Shown: positions 8,940 through 19,056, counted from the first letter of the stretch. The stretch: 64,000 nt of DNA from Streptomyces sp. NBC_00659 (GCF_036226925.1 NZ_CP109031.1:1736001-1800000), one strand, 5' to 3'. Made by a program: numbers and translations. The notes: generated by a model not told the origin, from the sequence alone.

Positions 8940-9580
8940 CCGATCTCCGGTTCACCTGCACCGGCGTGCGCCCCGAACCGTACGGAGCCGGGCCCGCGCT
9001 GCTGTTCGGGCTGCGCATCGAGGAGGCGGACCACCGGCCGGTACACGCCGTCGCGCTGCGCTGCCAGATCCGTATCGAGCCCGCCGGACGTTCGTACGAG
9101 CCGGAGGAGGTCGGCATGCTGGGCGACCTGTTCGGCGAGCCGAGCCGCTGGAGCAGCACGCTCAAGCCGCTGCAGTTCGCCCACACCTCCATCACGGTCC
9201 CGGGGTTCACCGGTTCGACGGAGGTCGATCTCCCGGTGCCCTGCACCTACGACACCGAGGTCGCGTCCGCCTCGTACTTCCGGGCGCTGTCCCGCGGCGA
9301 GGTCCCGCTGCTCCTGCTCTTCTCCGGCACGGTGTTCACCGGCCACGACGGCTTCCGGGCCGAGCCCGTGCCCTGGCACAAGGAGACGTCGTACCGGATG
9401 CCGGTGGACGTGTGGCGGAACATGATCGAGGAGTACTTCCCCAACTCGGGCTGGCTGCGCGTCCGGCTGGACGTCCTGGACGAGCTGCGCCGCTACCGGT
9501 CCGCCCGCGCCCTGCCGTCCTGGGAGCGGGTCTTCGACGAACTCCTCGCCACCGCCGACGCGAAGAAGGGGGCCGACTGA
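8936..9580 (+). CDS. Uncharacterised hydrogenase-operon protein (DUF6084-like)
   Basis: A 214-residue soluble protein with no Cys cluster, signal peptide or membrane span. It begins TDLRFTCTGVRPEPYG and contains conserved-looking aromatic and acidic segments such as VDVWRNMIEEYFPNSGW. The GTG start overlaps the upstream stop as GTGA, so coupling is expected. I link it to the DUF6084 family from memory. No catalytic motif is visible. Its fixed place between two other unknown proteins suggests a structural or chaperone role for the hydrogenase, which is inference only. Confidence 0.75.
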   Translation: MTDLRFTCTGVRPEPYGAGPALLFGLRIEEADHRPVHAVALRCQIRIEPAGRSYEPEEVGMLGDLFGEPSRWSSTLKPLQFAHTSITVPGFTGSTEVDLPVPCTYDTEVASASYFRALSRGEVPLLLLFSGTVFTGHDGFRAEPVPWHKETSYRMPVDVWRNMIEEYFPNSGWLRVRLDVLDELRRYRSARALPSWERVFDELLATADAKKGAD

Positions 9581-9581
9581 G

Positions 9582-11033
9582 ATGAGCAATCCCCTGGAGG
9601 ACCGCTTCGAACAGGCCCGTACGGTGGCGGACGCCGTCCTGTTCGAGGGATACGTCCTCTACCCCTACCGCGCCTCCGCCGCGAAGAACCAGCTCCGCTG
9701 GCAGTTCGGCGTCCTGGTGCCGCCCGCCTGGACCGCCACGACGGGGGAACACTCCGTCCAGCGCACCGAGTGTCTGCTGGAGCCCCGCAAGGGCGACCGC
9801 CTCCACGCCGAACTGCGTTTCCTGCACGTCCGGCGGCGCACGGTCGAACGGCTCGACGCCGACGGCGGATACACGGAGGTTCCGGAACTCGACCTTCCCG
9901 ACCGGGTGTTGGTGCCCTGGGACGAAGGGCACGAGGAACGCGTCCTGATCCATGAGTCGCTCGATGAACTGACGGGCGATCAGGCGTCGGTCCACGCCGT
10001 ACGGTTCGACCTCCCCGACGCCGTCGAGTACGAGCCGGTGACCGACGCCGAGGGCCGGGCGCTGGGCCGACTCGTGCGGCGCAGACTGCGGCTGACCGGC
10101 GAACTGCGCCCGCGTGTCGAGGAGTTGCCGGGGCCCTACCGGGTGCTGCGGCTCACGGTGAGCGTGCACAACACCACCGTCGTCCCGGAGGACGCCGACG
10201 CCGACCGCGAGACCGCCCTCGCCCACAGCCTGATCGGAACCCATCTGCTGTTCGGCGTCCCCGGGGGACGGTTCCTGTCGCTGACGGACCCGCCGGAGTG
10301 GGCCCGCCCGGCCGCGGCGAGCTGCCGGAACGACCGCACCTGGCCCGTGCTCGCGGGCCCGCCCGGCACGGACGACGTCATGCTGTCCTCGCCGATCATC
10401 CTGGAGGACCATCCCGCCGTCGCAGAGGAGAGCCCGGGGCCCCTCTACGACGCCACCGAGATCGACGAGATCCTCTCGCTGCGCACGGCCGCGCTCACCG
10501 ACCGGGAGAAGCGGGAGGCCCGCGGCACGGACGCCCGGGCCGCCGGGGTCATCGACCTGGTCGACGACATGCCGGACGCGGTCCGCGAGCGGCTGCACGG
10601 GGCGATCCGGGGGCTGCGCGAGATCACCGGCGAGGACGGCGGCGACGAGCCGCTCCCCGCCGCTGCCGGCACCGGCACCGGCACCGGACTGAGTCTGCCT
10701 CAGGGATCCGGGCATCCCTGGTGGGACCCGGCGCAGGACGCCGGGGCCGCCGAGGTGCCCGACGCCGTCGTCGTCGACGGCGAGACGGTACGGGCCGGCA
10801 GCAGGGTCAGGCTCACCCCCGGCGCCCGGCGCTCCGACGCCCAGGACTCCTTCCTCCGCGGCCGGCGCGCCACCGTCGAGGCCGTGGTCGGTGACCTCGA
10901 CGGCGAGACGCATCTCGCGGTCGTCGTGGACGACGACCCCGGCACCGACGTGCGCCGGGCCCAAGGCCGCTTCCTCTACTTCAAGCCCGACGAAGTGGCA
11001 CCGCTGAACGAGCGGGAGGAGGAGGCGACATGA
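9582..11033 (+). CDS. Uncharacterised conserved protein of hydrogenase operon
   Basis: A 483-residue soluble protein that starts one base after the previous stop. The first 330 residues form an unrecognised domain rich in aromatic residues and in HxxR/RRRL patches, including AHSLIGTHLLFGVPGGRFLSL around residue 210. An acidic, Ala/Gly-rich linker (residues about 345-400, with GTGTGTG) leads to a C-terminal beta-rich module of about 75 residues (VRAGSRVRLTPGARRSDAQD onward). No Cys motif or nucleotide-binding loop is present. Start and stop overlaps place it firmly in the operon. Function unknown; a large-subunit chaperone or targeting role would fit but is not shown. Confidence 0.75.
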   Translation: MSNPLEDRFEQARTVADAVLFEGYVLYPYRASAAKNQLRWQFGVLVPPAWTATTGEHSVQRTECLLEPRKGDRLHAELRFLHVRRRTVERLDADGGYTEVPELDLPDRVLVPWDEGHEERVLIHESLDELTGDQASVHAVRFDLPDAVEYEPVTDAEGRALGRLVRRRLRLTGELRPRVEELPGPYRVLRLTVSVHNTTVVPEDADADRETALAHSLIGTHLLFGVPGGRFLSLTDPPEWARPAAASCRNDRTWPVLAGPPGTDDVMLSSPIILEDHPAVAEESPGPLYDATEIDEILSLRTAALTDREKREARGTDARAAGVIDLVDDMPDAVRERLHGAIRGLREITGEDGGDEPLPAAAGTGTGTGLSLPQGSGHPWWDPAQDAGAAEVPDAVVVDGETVRAGSRVRLTPGARRSDAQDSFLRGRRATVEAVVGDLDGETHLAVVVDDDPGTDVRRAQGRFLYFKPDEVAPLNEREEEAT

Positions 11034-11590
11034 CCGGACCCGTCCGCACCGGCGCGTCCCGTCCGGCCGAGGAGGGCGGGACCGGCAGGACTCTCGTCGC
11101 CGGGGTCGGCAACGTGTTCCTCCAGGACGACGGCTTCGGGGTGGAGACCGTACGACGGCTCGCCGCCCGCACGCCCGAACTGCCGCCCGGCGTCGAACTG
11201 ATGGACGCCGGCATCCGCGGGGTGCACCTCGCCTACCGGCTGCTGGAGGGCTACCGGACGCTCGTGCTGGTGGACCTCGTCAGCCGCGAAGGTCCGCCGG
11301 GCACGCTCTACACGATCGACGTCGGCCCCGAACCCCCCACGGCACGGTCCGCACCGGGCCCGCTGGACACCCACGCCATGGACCCGGCCAGTGTGCTGGC
11401 CCTGCTGCACGATCTGCACGCCGGCGCGGGCGGCACCCTCCCGGAGGAGGTGTACGTCATCGGCTGCGAACCCCGCGACACCGGCGAGGGCATGGGCCTG
11501 ACTCCCCCGGTGGCCGGTGCCGTGGACGCCGCCGCCGACCTGGTGCTCGACCTGGTACGCCGCGCTCCCTCCGTAGCCCGGAGGAGCTGA
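11030..11590 (+). CDS. Hydrogenase maturation endopeptidase
   Basis: A 186-residue protein of the HyaD/HupD/HoxM family, which clips the large-subunit tail after nickel insertion. The signature GVGNVFLQDDGFG (residues about 25-37) and the downstream MDAGIRG segment are the expected nickel-sensing and structural motifs, and VYVIGCEPRDTGEGMGLTP is also typical. Its substrate is almost surely the HhyL tail after His570. The ATG overlaps the preceding stop (ATGA). Confidence 0.9.
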   Translation: MTGPVRTGASRPAEEGGTGRTLVAGVGNVFLQDDGFGVETVRRLAARTPELPPGVELMDAGIRGVHLAYRLLEGYRTLVLVDLVSREGPPGTLYTIDVGPEPPTARSAPGPLDTHAMDPASVLALLHDLHAGAGGTLPEEVYVIGCEPRDTGEGMGLTPPVAGAVDAAADLVLDLVRRAPSVARRS

Positions 11591-11607
11591 CACCGATGGA
11601 GGCAAGG

Positions 11608-11712
11608 ATGGAATGGCAATGGGTTGGCCTGGCCGCGGGCCTCGTAGTGGCCTACGGAGTCGCGAGGAACCTGTCGGACATCCGCCGCTACTTGCGCATG
11701 CGGCGCATGTGA
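11608..11712 (+). CDS. DUF6893-type microprotein, 34 residues
   Basis: A very small ORF that ends the hydrogenase operon. The peptide has a hydrophobic first half (VGLAAGLVVAYGV) and a basic C-terminus (NLSDIRRYLRMRRM). This matches my memory of the Streptomyces DUF6893 family, whose members share the NLPDIRRYxRIRRM ending. A single short membrane helix with a positive cytoplasmic tail is likely. I chose the ATG with GGAGG five bases upstream; an ATG 12 bases earlier would give 38 residues. Its last 25 bp overlap the convergent PadR gene. Its role with the hydrogenase is unknown; membrane tethering of the soluble enzyme is a possibility. Confidence 0.7.
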   Translation: MEWQWVGLAAGLVVAYGVARNLSDIRRYLRMRRM

Positions 11713-12143
11713 TCCGGCGGGTGCCCGTGATCCGGCGGACTCTCGTGATCCGGTGGACGCCCGCCGGTGCGCGGACTCCCGCCGTCGCGGCCCGCGCGGC
11801 CACCGACGTCCTCGAGCTGCACGTACCGCTCCAGGAAGAGGTGCAGGGCGCCGTGGAGTTCACCCAGGCGCACGAACCACAGGGCGAGGTTCATGGCGCC
11901 CTGCTGGGTGATCGCGTAGACACGGCGCGCGGGGCCGCTCTCCGAGGCGCGCCAGTGCGAGGTGACCTCACCGCTGCTCTCCATGCCCCGCAGCAGCCGG
12001 TACACATGCGCCTGGTCCGCGTCGCCGCAGCCGAAAGCGCCCAGGCGCTGCACCAGTTCATAGCCATGACCTTGGCGTTCGGCCAGCAACAGGAGCAGCA
12101 CCGGGGTGAGCAGAGCGCGTCGCTCGACCTCTTGCCCGGTCAT
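11688..12143 (-). CDS. PadR-family transcriptional regulator
   Basis: About 151 residues from the ATG of MTGQEVERRALL; an in-frame ATG 24 bases upstream is also possible. The N-terminal winged helix is recognisable: LTPVLLLLLAERQGHGYELVQRL, then HVYRLLRGMESSGEV and ARRVYAITQQG, the PadR DNA-reading pattern. The C-terminus is a basic Pro/Asp/His tail with three PPDH repeats. The gene lies opposite to, and between, the hydrogenase and hyp operons, and is divergent from hypA with about 88 bp between. It is therefore the obvious candidate regulator of one or both. The target is inferred from position only. Confidence 0.8.
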   Translation of the reverse strand: MTGQEVERRALLTPVLLLLLAERQGHGYELVQRLGAFGCGDADQAHVYRLLRGMESSGEVTSHWRASESGPARRVYAITQQGAMNLALWFVRLGELHGALHLFLERYVQLEDVGGRAGRDGGSPRTGGRPPDHESPPDHGHPPDHMRRMRK

Positions 12144-12231
12144 CGTGCTCTCAGGGTAACCAGCCATGCGCGGGCCTCACATCCGGGCGCGACGGCGCCG
12201 GGCGACGGGTCGGCGGCGGGAGGTGAGGGCC

Positions 12232-12711
12232 GTGCATGAGCTGTCGATCGCCGTGGCGGTCGTCGAACAGGTCGAGGAGGCCGTGCGGGAACAGGACCGC
12301 GCGGTCGCGTCGCTGACCCTTCGGATCGGCGAGCTGGCGGGGGTGGTGCCCGAGGCGCTGGACTTCTCGTTCGGGCTCGCGACGGAGGGCACCGCGCTGG
12401 CGGGGGCACGCCTGCTGATCGAGACTGTCGGGGCACGGGGCCGCTGCGAGGGCTGCGGCCGCGAAACTCCGACCGGGATGCCTCCGGTGCTGTGGTGCGC
12501 CGGGTGCGGGACGCCGCTGACCCTGCTCAGCGGCCGGGAGCTGGAGATCGTCCGGGTGACGCTGGCCGACGAGCCCCTGGACGCGCGGAAAACCGTGGAC
12601 GGGAAGGGTGTCGGGCCCCCGGGCGGGAAGGGCGCGGACGACGGGCCGCGGCCCGCGCCGTCCGGGCTGCCGGTACGCGACGAGGAGGCGAGCCATGTGC
12701 CGCACCGTTGA
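12232..12711 (+). CDS. hypA: Nickel metallochaperone HypA
   Basis: A 159-residue chaperone that delivers nickel to the hydrogenase precursor together with HypB. The start is fixed by function: the GTG codon opens a product beginning MHELSIA, and His2 with the free N-terminus is the family's nickel ligand. GGGAGGTGAGG lies just upstream. The zinc site is two CxxC pairs (CEGC and CAGC, residues about 73-96). Compared with typical HypA of about 115 residues, there is a Gly/Pro-rich C-terminal extension of about 40. First gene of hypA-B-F-C-D-E. Confidence 0.93.
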   Translation: MHELSIAVAVVEQVEEAVREQDRAVASLTLRIGELAGVVPEALDFSFGLATEGTALAGARLLIETVGARGRCEGCGRETPTGMPPVLWCAGCGTPLTLLSGRELEIVRVTLADEPLDARKTVDGKGVGPPGGKGADDGPRPAPSGLPVRDEEASHVPHR

Positions 12712-13516
12712 CCTGCATCAGGCCGTGCTCGCCAAGAACGACGAGAACGCGCTGGCGCTGAGGGGCTATCTGGGTGACCGCGGCACGGTGGCGGTGAACC
12801 TGCTGTCCAGTCCGGGCAGCGGCAAGACGGCCCTGCTCGAACGGTTGCTCGCACGCGCCGTGGCGGGCGGCACCCCCGCCGCCGCCGTCACCGCCGACCT
12901 GGCGACCGAGAACGACGCGACCCGGCTGGCCCGCTCCGGCGCGCCGGTTCGGCAGATCCTCACCGACGGCCTGTGCCATCTGGAGGCGGGCATGCTCCAG
13001 CGGCGGCTGGAGGGCTGGCTGCCCGAGGGCACCCGGCTGCTGTTCGTCGAGAACGTCGGCAATCTCGTCTGTCCGGCCTCCTACGACCTCGGGGAGACCC
13101 TGCGCATCGCGCTCGCCTCGGTGACCGAGGGCGAGGACAAGCCGGTCAAGTACCCGACCGCCTTCGGGCTCGCGCACCTGGTCGTGGTCACCAAGACCGA
13201 CATCGCGGACGCCGTCGGCTTCGACCGGGAGGCGTTCCTGGGGGGTGTCCGGCAGGTCAACCCCGGGGTGCCGGTCCTGGAGACCTCGGCCCGCACCGGC
13301 CAGGGGGTCGACGCCCTGCTCGCCCATGTCCTGCGCTGCGCGGCCGGCGAGGAGGCGCACGTACCGGTCCTGGCCCGGCAGCACGAGCGCTACCTGCACA
13401 GCCACGGGAACGGCCACGAACACCCGCGTGCCGACGTCCACCCGCACCCCGGCGCACGACAGGCCGGGGCCGGACCGGGCGGGGAGCAGGAGCGGGCGCG
13501 GGGGCAGGAGCGGTGA
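12695..13516 (+). CDS. hypB: Nickel-insertion GTPase HypB
   Basis: A 273-residue GTPase that drives nickel transfer into the large subunit. The P-loop SSPGSGKT is at 38-45, and the guanine-specificity loop reads TKTD rather than NKxD. The N-terminal CxxCGC nickel site of E. coli HypB is absent (it starts MCRTVDL). Instead a His-rich tail, HSHGNGHEHPRADVHPHP, occupies about residues 235-252 and could store nickel. The gene overlaps the end of hypA by 17 bp in another frame. Confidence 0.93.
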   Translation: MCRTVDLHQAVLAKNDENALALRGYLGDRGTVAVNLLSSPGSGKTALLERLLARAVAGGTPAAAVTADLATENDATRLARSGAPVRQILTDGLCHLEAGMLQRRLEGWLPEGTRLLFVENVGNLVCPASYDLGETLRIALASVTEGEDKPVKYPTAFGLAHLVVVTKTDIADAVGFDREAFLGGVRQVNPGVPVLETSARTGQGVDALLAHVLRCAAGEEAHVPVLARQHERYLHSHGNGHEHPRADVHPHPGARQAGAGPGGEQERARGQER

Positions 13517-15873
13517 AGCGGGCCCCGGGGCGCGAGCGCCGGCACATCACCGTCACGGGCGTCGTCCAGGGAGTGGGGTTCCGGCCCTTCGTCTACACCC
13601 TCGCGCAGGAACTCGGGCTGACCGGCTGGGTCACCAACAACGCGCGGGGCGTCGAGGCCGAGGTGGAGGGTCCGGCCGCCGACGTGGCCGAGTTCTGCGC
13701 GCGGATCGGGACGCGTCCGCCGCCGCTCGCGGTCGTCGAGTCGGTCGAGCACCGGGCCGTGCCCCTGGAGAACGACGGCTCGGTGTTCACCATCCGCCCC
13801 TCCTCCGGCGGGCCGGGCCGCACCCTGGTCTCCCCGGACACCGCGACCTGCGACGACTGTCTGCGCGAGCTCGCGGACCCCGCCGACCGGCGGTACCGGC
13901 ACCCGTTCATCACCTGCACGCACTGCGGTCCGCGGTTCACGATCGTGACCTCGCTGCCGTACGACCGGGCCGGCACCACCATGGCGGGCTTCCCGATGTG
14001 CGCGGACTGCGCCCGCGAGTACGCGGACCCGGCCGACCGGCGCTTCCACGCCCAGCCGATCGCCTGCCCGGCCTGCGGTCCCCGGCTCACGCTGCGCACG
14101 GGGGCGGACGACCCGGGCGAGCTGCGCGACGGTGAGGCGCTCGCCGAGGCCCGCAGGCTGCTGGCCGAAGGCGCCGTGGTCGCGGTCAAGGGGCTCGGCG
14201 GCTACCACCTGGCGTGCGACGCGGGCGATCCGGCGGCCGTGCGCACCCTGCGCAAGCGCAAGAACCGCGGCGGCAAGCCCTTCGCGGTACTGGCGGATTC
14301 GCCGGAGACCGTCGAACGGCTGGCCCATGCCGGTCCGGCGGAGCGGGAGCTGCTGCTCGGGCCGCGCAAGCCGGTGGTCCTGCTGCGACGGAGGGCCGGG
14401 GCGGGCGAGGAGATCGCGGCGGGGGTCGCGCCGGGCAGCCCCGACCTCGGCTTCATGCTCCCGTACACACCGGTGCACCGGCTGCTGCTCGGTCTGCCCG
14501 GTGATCCGCCGGGCCCCACCGTCCTCGTCATGACCAGCGGGAACCGCTCGGGCGAACCCATCGTCACCGACGACGCCGAGGCGCTGACCCGGCTGGCGGG
14601 GCTCGCCGACGCCTGGCTCGCGCACGACCGGCCCGTTCACGTGCCCTGCGACGACTCGGTGGTCCGGGTCTGCGCGGGAGCCGAGCTGCCGGTGCGCCGG
14701 TCGCGCGGCTACGCCCCCTTCCCGGTCGCGCTGCCGGTGCCGGTGGTCCCGGCGCTGGCCGTGGGCGGCGACCTGAAGAACACCTTCTGCGCCGGGGACG
14801 GCCGCTACGCCTGGCTGTCCGCGCACGTCGGGGACATGGACGACCTGGCCACCCTGAACGCCTTCGAGCGGGCCACCGGCCATCTGACCGACCTCACCGC
14901 CGTCACTCCGCGCCTGCTCGTCGCCGACCGGCATCCCGGCTACCGCGCCACCCTGTGGGCACGGCGCACCGCGGCGGCCCGCGGACTGACCCTGCGCCAG
15001 GTGCAGCACCACCACGCCCATGTCGCCTCGGCGATGGCCGAGCACGGTCTGGACGGTTCGGAGCCGGTGATCGGCGTCGCCTTCGACGGAACCGGCTACG
15101 GCGACGACGGTGCCGTGTGGGGCGGTGAGGTGCTGCTCGCCGACTACGACGGATACCGGCGGTTCGCCCATCTGGGCTATGTCCCGCTGCCGGGCGGCGA
15201 CGCGGCCGTACGCAACCCCTACCGGATGGCGCTGTCGCATCTGCGGGCCGCGGGACTGCCCTGGCGGGACGAGCTGCCGTGTGCGGCGGCGGCCACCCCG
15301 GAGGAACGGCGGCTGCTGGAACGGCAGCTGGAACGGGGGTTCAACTGCGTTCCCACGTCCAGCATGGGACGCCTCTTCGACGCGGTGTCCTCCCTCGCGG
15401 GCGTCTGCCACCGGGTGGAGTACGAGGCGCAGGCGGCCATGGAGCTGGAGAACGCGGCACTGGCGGACCTGGCGGGGCCGCTCGCCGACGACGAGCGGAA
15501 CGACGCGTACCGGTTCATGCTGAGAGCGGTCCGTCAGGACCCCGGGGCGCCGCTGATCGCCGACCCGGCGCCGGTCCTGGCCGCCGCCGTGGCGGACATC
15601 GGGGCCGGCGTCACGGCCGGGCCGGTGGCCCGTCGGTTCCATCGGGCCGTGACCGGCCTGGTCCTGGAGGTGTGCACGGTGGCACGAGAGAGGACCGGCA
15701 TCGGCACGGTCGCCCTCAGCGGCGGGGTGTTCTGCAACGCCCTGCTCACCGAGGGCTGCGGCGCCGTCCTGGAACGGGACGGCTTCACCGTACTGAGGCA
15801 CCACAGGGTTCCCCCCAACGACGGCGGTCTGGCCCTCGGGCAGCTGATCGTCGCCGCCCGAGCACGGGACTAG
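13513..15873 (+). CDS. hypF: Carbamoyltransferase HypF
   Basis: A 786-residue enzyme that makes the cyanide ligands' precursor by moving a carbamoyl group to HypE. Domains in order: acylphosphatase-like (residues 1-95, VVQGVGFRPFVY), two zinc fingers (CDDC near 113-116 with CTHC, then CADC with CPAC), a YrdC-like domain (about 205-390) and a Kae1-like domain with HHHAHV and FDGTGYGDDG. Its GTG start overlaps the hypB stop (GTGA). All domains appear intact and full length. Confidence 0.95.
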   Translation: MKRAPGRERRHITVTGVVQGVGFRPFVYTLAQELGLTGWVTNNARGVEAEVEGPAADVAEFCARIGTRPPPLAVVESVEHRAVPLENDGSVFTIRPSSGGPGRTLVSPDTATCDDCLRELADPADRRYRHPFITCTHCGPRFTIVTSLPYDRAGTTMAGFPMCADCAREYADPADRRFHAQPIACPACGPRLTLRTGADDPGELRDGEALAEARRLLAEGAVVAVKGLGGYHLACDAGDPAAVRTLRKRKNRGGKPFAVLADSPETVERLAHAGPAERELLLGPRKPVVLLRRRAGAGEEIAAGVAPGSPDLGFMLPYTPVHRLLLGLPGDPPGPTVLVMTSGNRSGEPIVTDDAEALTRLAGLADAWLAHDRPVHVPCDDSVVRVCAGAELPVRRSRGYAPFPVALPVPVVPALAVGGDLKNTFCAGDGRYAWLSAHVGDMDDLATLNAFERATGHLTDLTAVTPRLLVADRHPGYRATLWARRTAAARGLTLRQVQHHHAHVASAMAEHGLDGSEPVIGVAFDGTGYGDDGAVWGGEVLLADYDGYRRFAHLGYVPLPGGDAAVRNPYRMALSHLRAAGLPWRDELPCAAAATPEERRLLERQLERGFNCVPTSSMGRLFDAVSSLAGVCHRVEYEAQAAMELENAALADLAGPLADDERNDAYRFMLRAVRQDPGAPLIADPAPVLAAAVADIGAGVTAGPVARRFHRAVTGLVLEVCTVARERTGIGTVALSGGVFCNALLTEGCGAVLERDGFTVLRHHRVPPNDGGLALGQLIVAARARD

Positions 15874-15909
15874 CGCGACAGGAGCGCTGGAGCGAGGCAG
15901 GAGCGAGTC

Positions 15910-16244
15910 ATGTGTCTGGCCGTACCCGGCCGAGTGCTGGAGATCGAGGAACGCGACGCCACACGGATGGCCAAGGTGGACTTCGGCGGTGTCGTCAAGG
16001 ACGTGTGTCTGGAGTACGTGCCGGACATGAAGGTCGGTGACTACGCCATCGTCCATGTGGGATTCGCGTTGCAGCGACTGGACGAGGAATCGGCGAAGCA
16101 GACCCTGGAGCTCTTCGAGAACCTCGGAGTGCTGGAGGAGGAGTTCGGCGACGCCTGGGGCAGGGCCGCCCGGGACGCCGGCGCCGAACGCCCCGCCGGA
16201 ACCGGACTTCCGCCCCTGGAGGGCGCCGAGAAGGAGGCGCGGTC

Positions 16245-16248
<4 letters not shown>
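15910..16248 (+). CDS. hypC: Hydrogenase maturation chaperone HypC
   Basis: A 112-residue chaperone that, with HypD, carries the Fe(CN)2CO unit to the large subunit. The N-terminus MCLAVPGRV has the required Cys2. The OB-fold part is followed by a C-terminal extension of about 25 residues ([13 protein letters not shown] onward) beyond the usual length of about 80. The stop overlaps the hypD start. Confidence 0.93.
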
Positions 16249-17355
<1,107 letters not shown>

Positions 17356-17363
<8 letters not shown>

Positions 17364-18426
17364 CTCCGCATACGCTCCCGTCGACTTCTCCTCCTGGACC
17401 TGCCCGGCGCCGCTGCGCGACCACGACAGGATCGTGATGGGGCACGGTGGTGGCGGCACGCTCTCCGCCGAACTGGTGGAGCACCTGTTCGCGCCCGCCT
17501 TCGGCAGTGACGTGCTCGCCGAGCTCGGCGACTCCGCGCATCTGCTGCTGGGCGGCGCCCGGCTCGCCTTCTCCACCGACTCCTTCGTCGTACGGCCGCT
17601 GTTCTTCCCCGGCGGCAGCATCGGGGACCTCGCCGTCAACGGCACGGTCAACGACCTGGCCATGGCGGGGGCCGTACCGGCCTACCTCTCCTGTGGGTTC
17701 ATCCTGGAGGAGGGCGTCGAGCTCTCCGTCGTGGGGCGGGTGGCCGAGGCGCTGGGCGAGGCGGCGCGGACGGCCGGGGTGGTGGTCGCGACCGGTGACA
17801 CCAAGGTCGTCGACGCCGGTCACGGCGACGGCATCTTCATCAACACCGCCGGGATCGGCCTGATCCCGGACGGCGTCGACATCCGCCCGCAGCGCGCGGC
17901 CCCCGGTGACGTGGTGCTGGTCAGCGGGCCGATCGGCGTGCACGGGGTGGCGATCATGAGCGTGCGGGAGGGGCTGGAGTTCGGCGTCGAGATCCAGAGC
18001 GACACCGCCTCCCTGGCCGGTCTGGTCGCGGACATGCTGGCGGTCTGCCCCGACCTGCATGTGCTGCGCGATCCGACCCGCGGCGGTCTGGCCACCTCGC
18101 TGAACGAGATCGCCACGGCGGCGCGGGTCGGCATCACACTGGACGAGCGGTCCCTGCCCGTCCCGGAAACGGTCGCCAACGCCTGCGCCTTCCTCGGTCT
18201 GGACCCGCTGTACGTGGCCAACGAGGGTAAGCTGGTGGCGTTCGTGGCGGCCGAGCACGCCGACGCCGTGCTCGCGGCGATGCGTGCCCACCCGCTGGGC
18301 AAGGAGTCCGTGGCGATCGGCCACTGTGTCCCCGACCATCCCGGCATGGTGGTCGCGGCCACCGGCCTGGGTGGCACCCGGGTGGTGGACATGCCGCTCG
18401 GCGAGCAGCTTCCGCGCATCTGCTGA
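17356..18426 (+). CDS. hypE: Cyanide-ligand synthase HypE
   Basis: A 356-residue ATP-dependent dehydratase that turns the carbamoyl group on its own C-terminal Cys into thiocyanate for the iron site. The nucleotide-binding GHGGGG is near residues 29-34 and the C-terminus ends exactly in PRIC, the required modified cysteine. The start is a TTG that overlaps the hypD stop, with AAGGAGG upstream. It is the last gene of the hyp operon. Confidence 0.94.
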
Positions 18427-18483
18427 CCCACCGCGTCCGCGCCCACGGCTGACACCTCGTCGGCCGGCACGAGCGCTTCCGAG

Positions 18484-18534
18484 GCCGGCCCTCGGTGACC
18501 TACCCGCGTCATGCGGGCGTCACCGGGGGCCGGT
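18484..18534 (+). terminator. Terminator of hyp operon
   Basis: A long hairpin downstream of hypE. The outer arms pair GCCGGCCCTCGGTGAC with GTCACCGGGGGCCGG-type sequence (one mismatch), the inner arms are CCCGC/GCGGG, and TCTCTTGT follows. Confidence 0.75.
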
Positions 18535-18624
18535 CTCTTGTGCGTCCGGGGCGTGCAACCCTCTCGCAACGTCCGGTCTGGTCGGCTGGTCCGCGACAGC
18601 CGTGAGACATGAGGGGGAGAGCCG

Positions 18625-18981
18625 ATGGACGTCGTCCCGCGCGTGGAGCTGACGCCCGTGGCCGCCGAGCTGCTGCGGCGACTGCGCGTCCAGCACGGAC
18701 CGCTGATGTTCCATCAGTCGGGCGGCTGCTGCGACGGCAGCGCGCCCATGTGCTACCCGGAGGGCGAGTTCCGCACCGGCGGCTCCGACGTCCTGCTGGC
18801 CGAGCTGGAGGTCGAGGGCGTCGACGAGCCGGTGACGTTCTGGATCTCGAAGAGCCAGTACGCGCTGTGGAGCCACACGCGCCTGATCGTGGACGTCGTG
18901 CCGGGCCGGGGCAGCGGCTTCTCCCTCGAAGCACCCGAAGGAGTGCGTTTTCTGATCCGTTCCCGCGTCGTCGGCGCCTAG
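18625..18981 (+). CDS. DUF779 family protein
   Basis: A 118-residue protein with the DUF779 hallmarks: GPLMFHQSGGCCDGSAPMC near residues 25-45 and FWISKSQYALWSHT near 72-85. The paired Cys and His suggest a metal site. The family is usually next to aldehyde dehydrogenases, but none is adjacent here. The nearest neighbour is the hyp operon, from which it is separated by a terminator and about 90 bp. The function of the family is not established. Confidence 0.85.
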   Translation: MDVVPRVELTPVAAELLRRLRVQHGPLMFHQSGGCCDGSAPMCYPEGEFRTGGSDVLLAELEVEGVDEPVTFWISKSQYALWSHTRLIVDVVPGRGSGFSLEAPEGVRFLIRSRVVGA

Positions 18982-19056
18982 CCACCGGCCCGGGTCCCTC
19001 TCTCTGGTGCAATTCCCCTGAGTCCTTGCACAGTTGACGAGACATCAGGGGGCACC

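Noticed and set aside
13390-16056. 888-residue minus-strand frame opposite hypF
   Set aside because: Antisense of a clear, full-length HypF; no motif.
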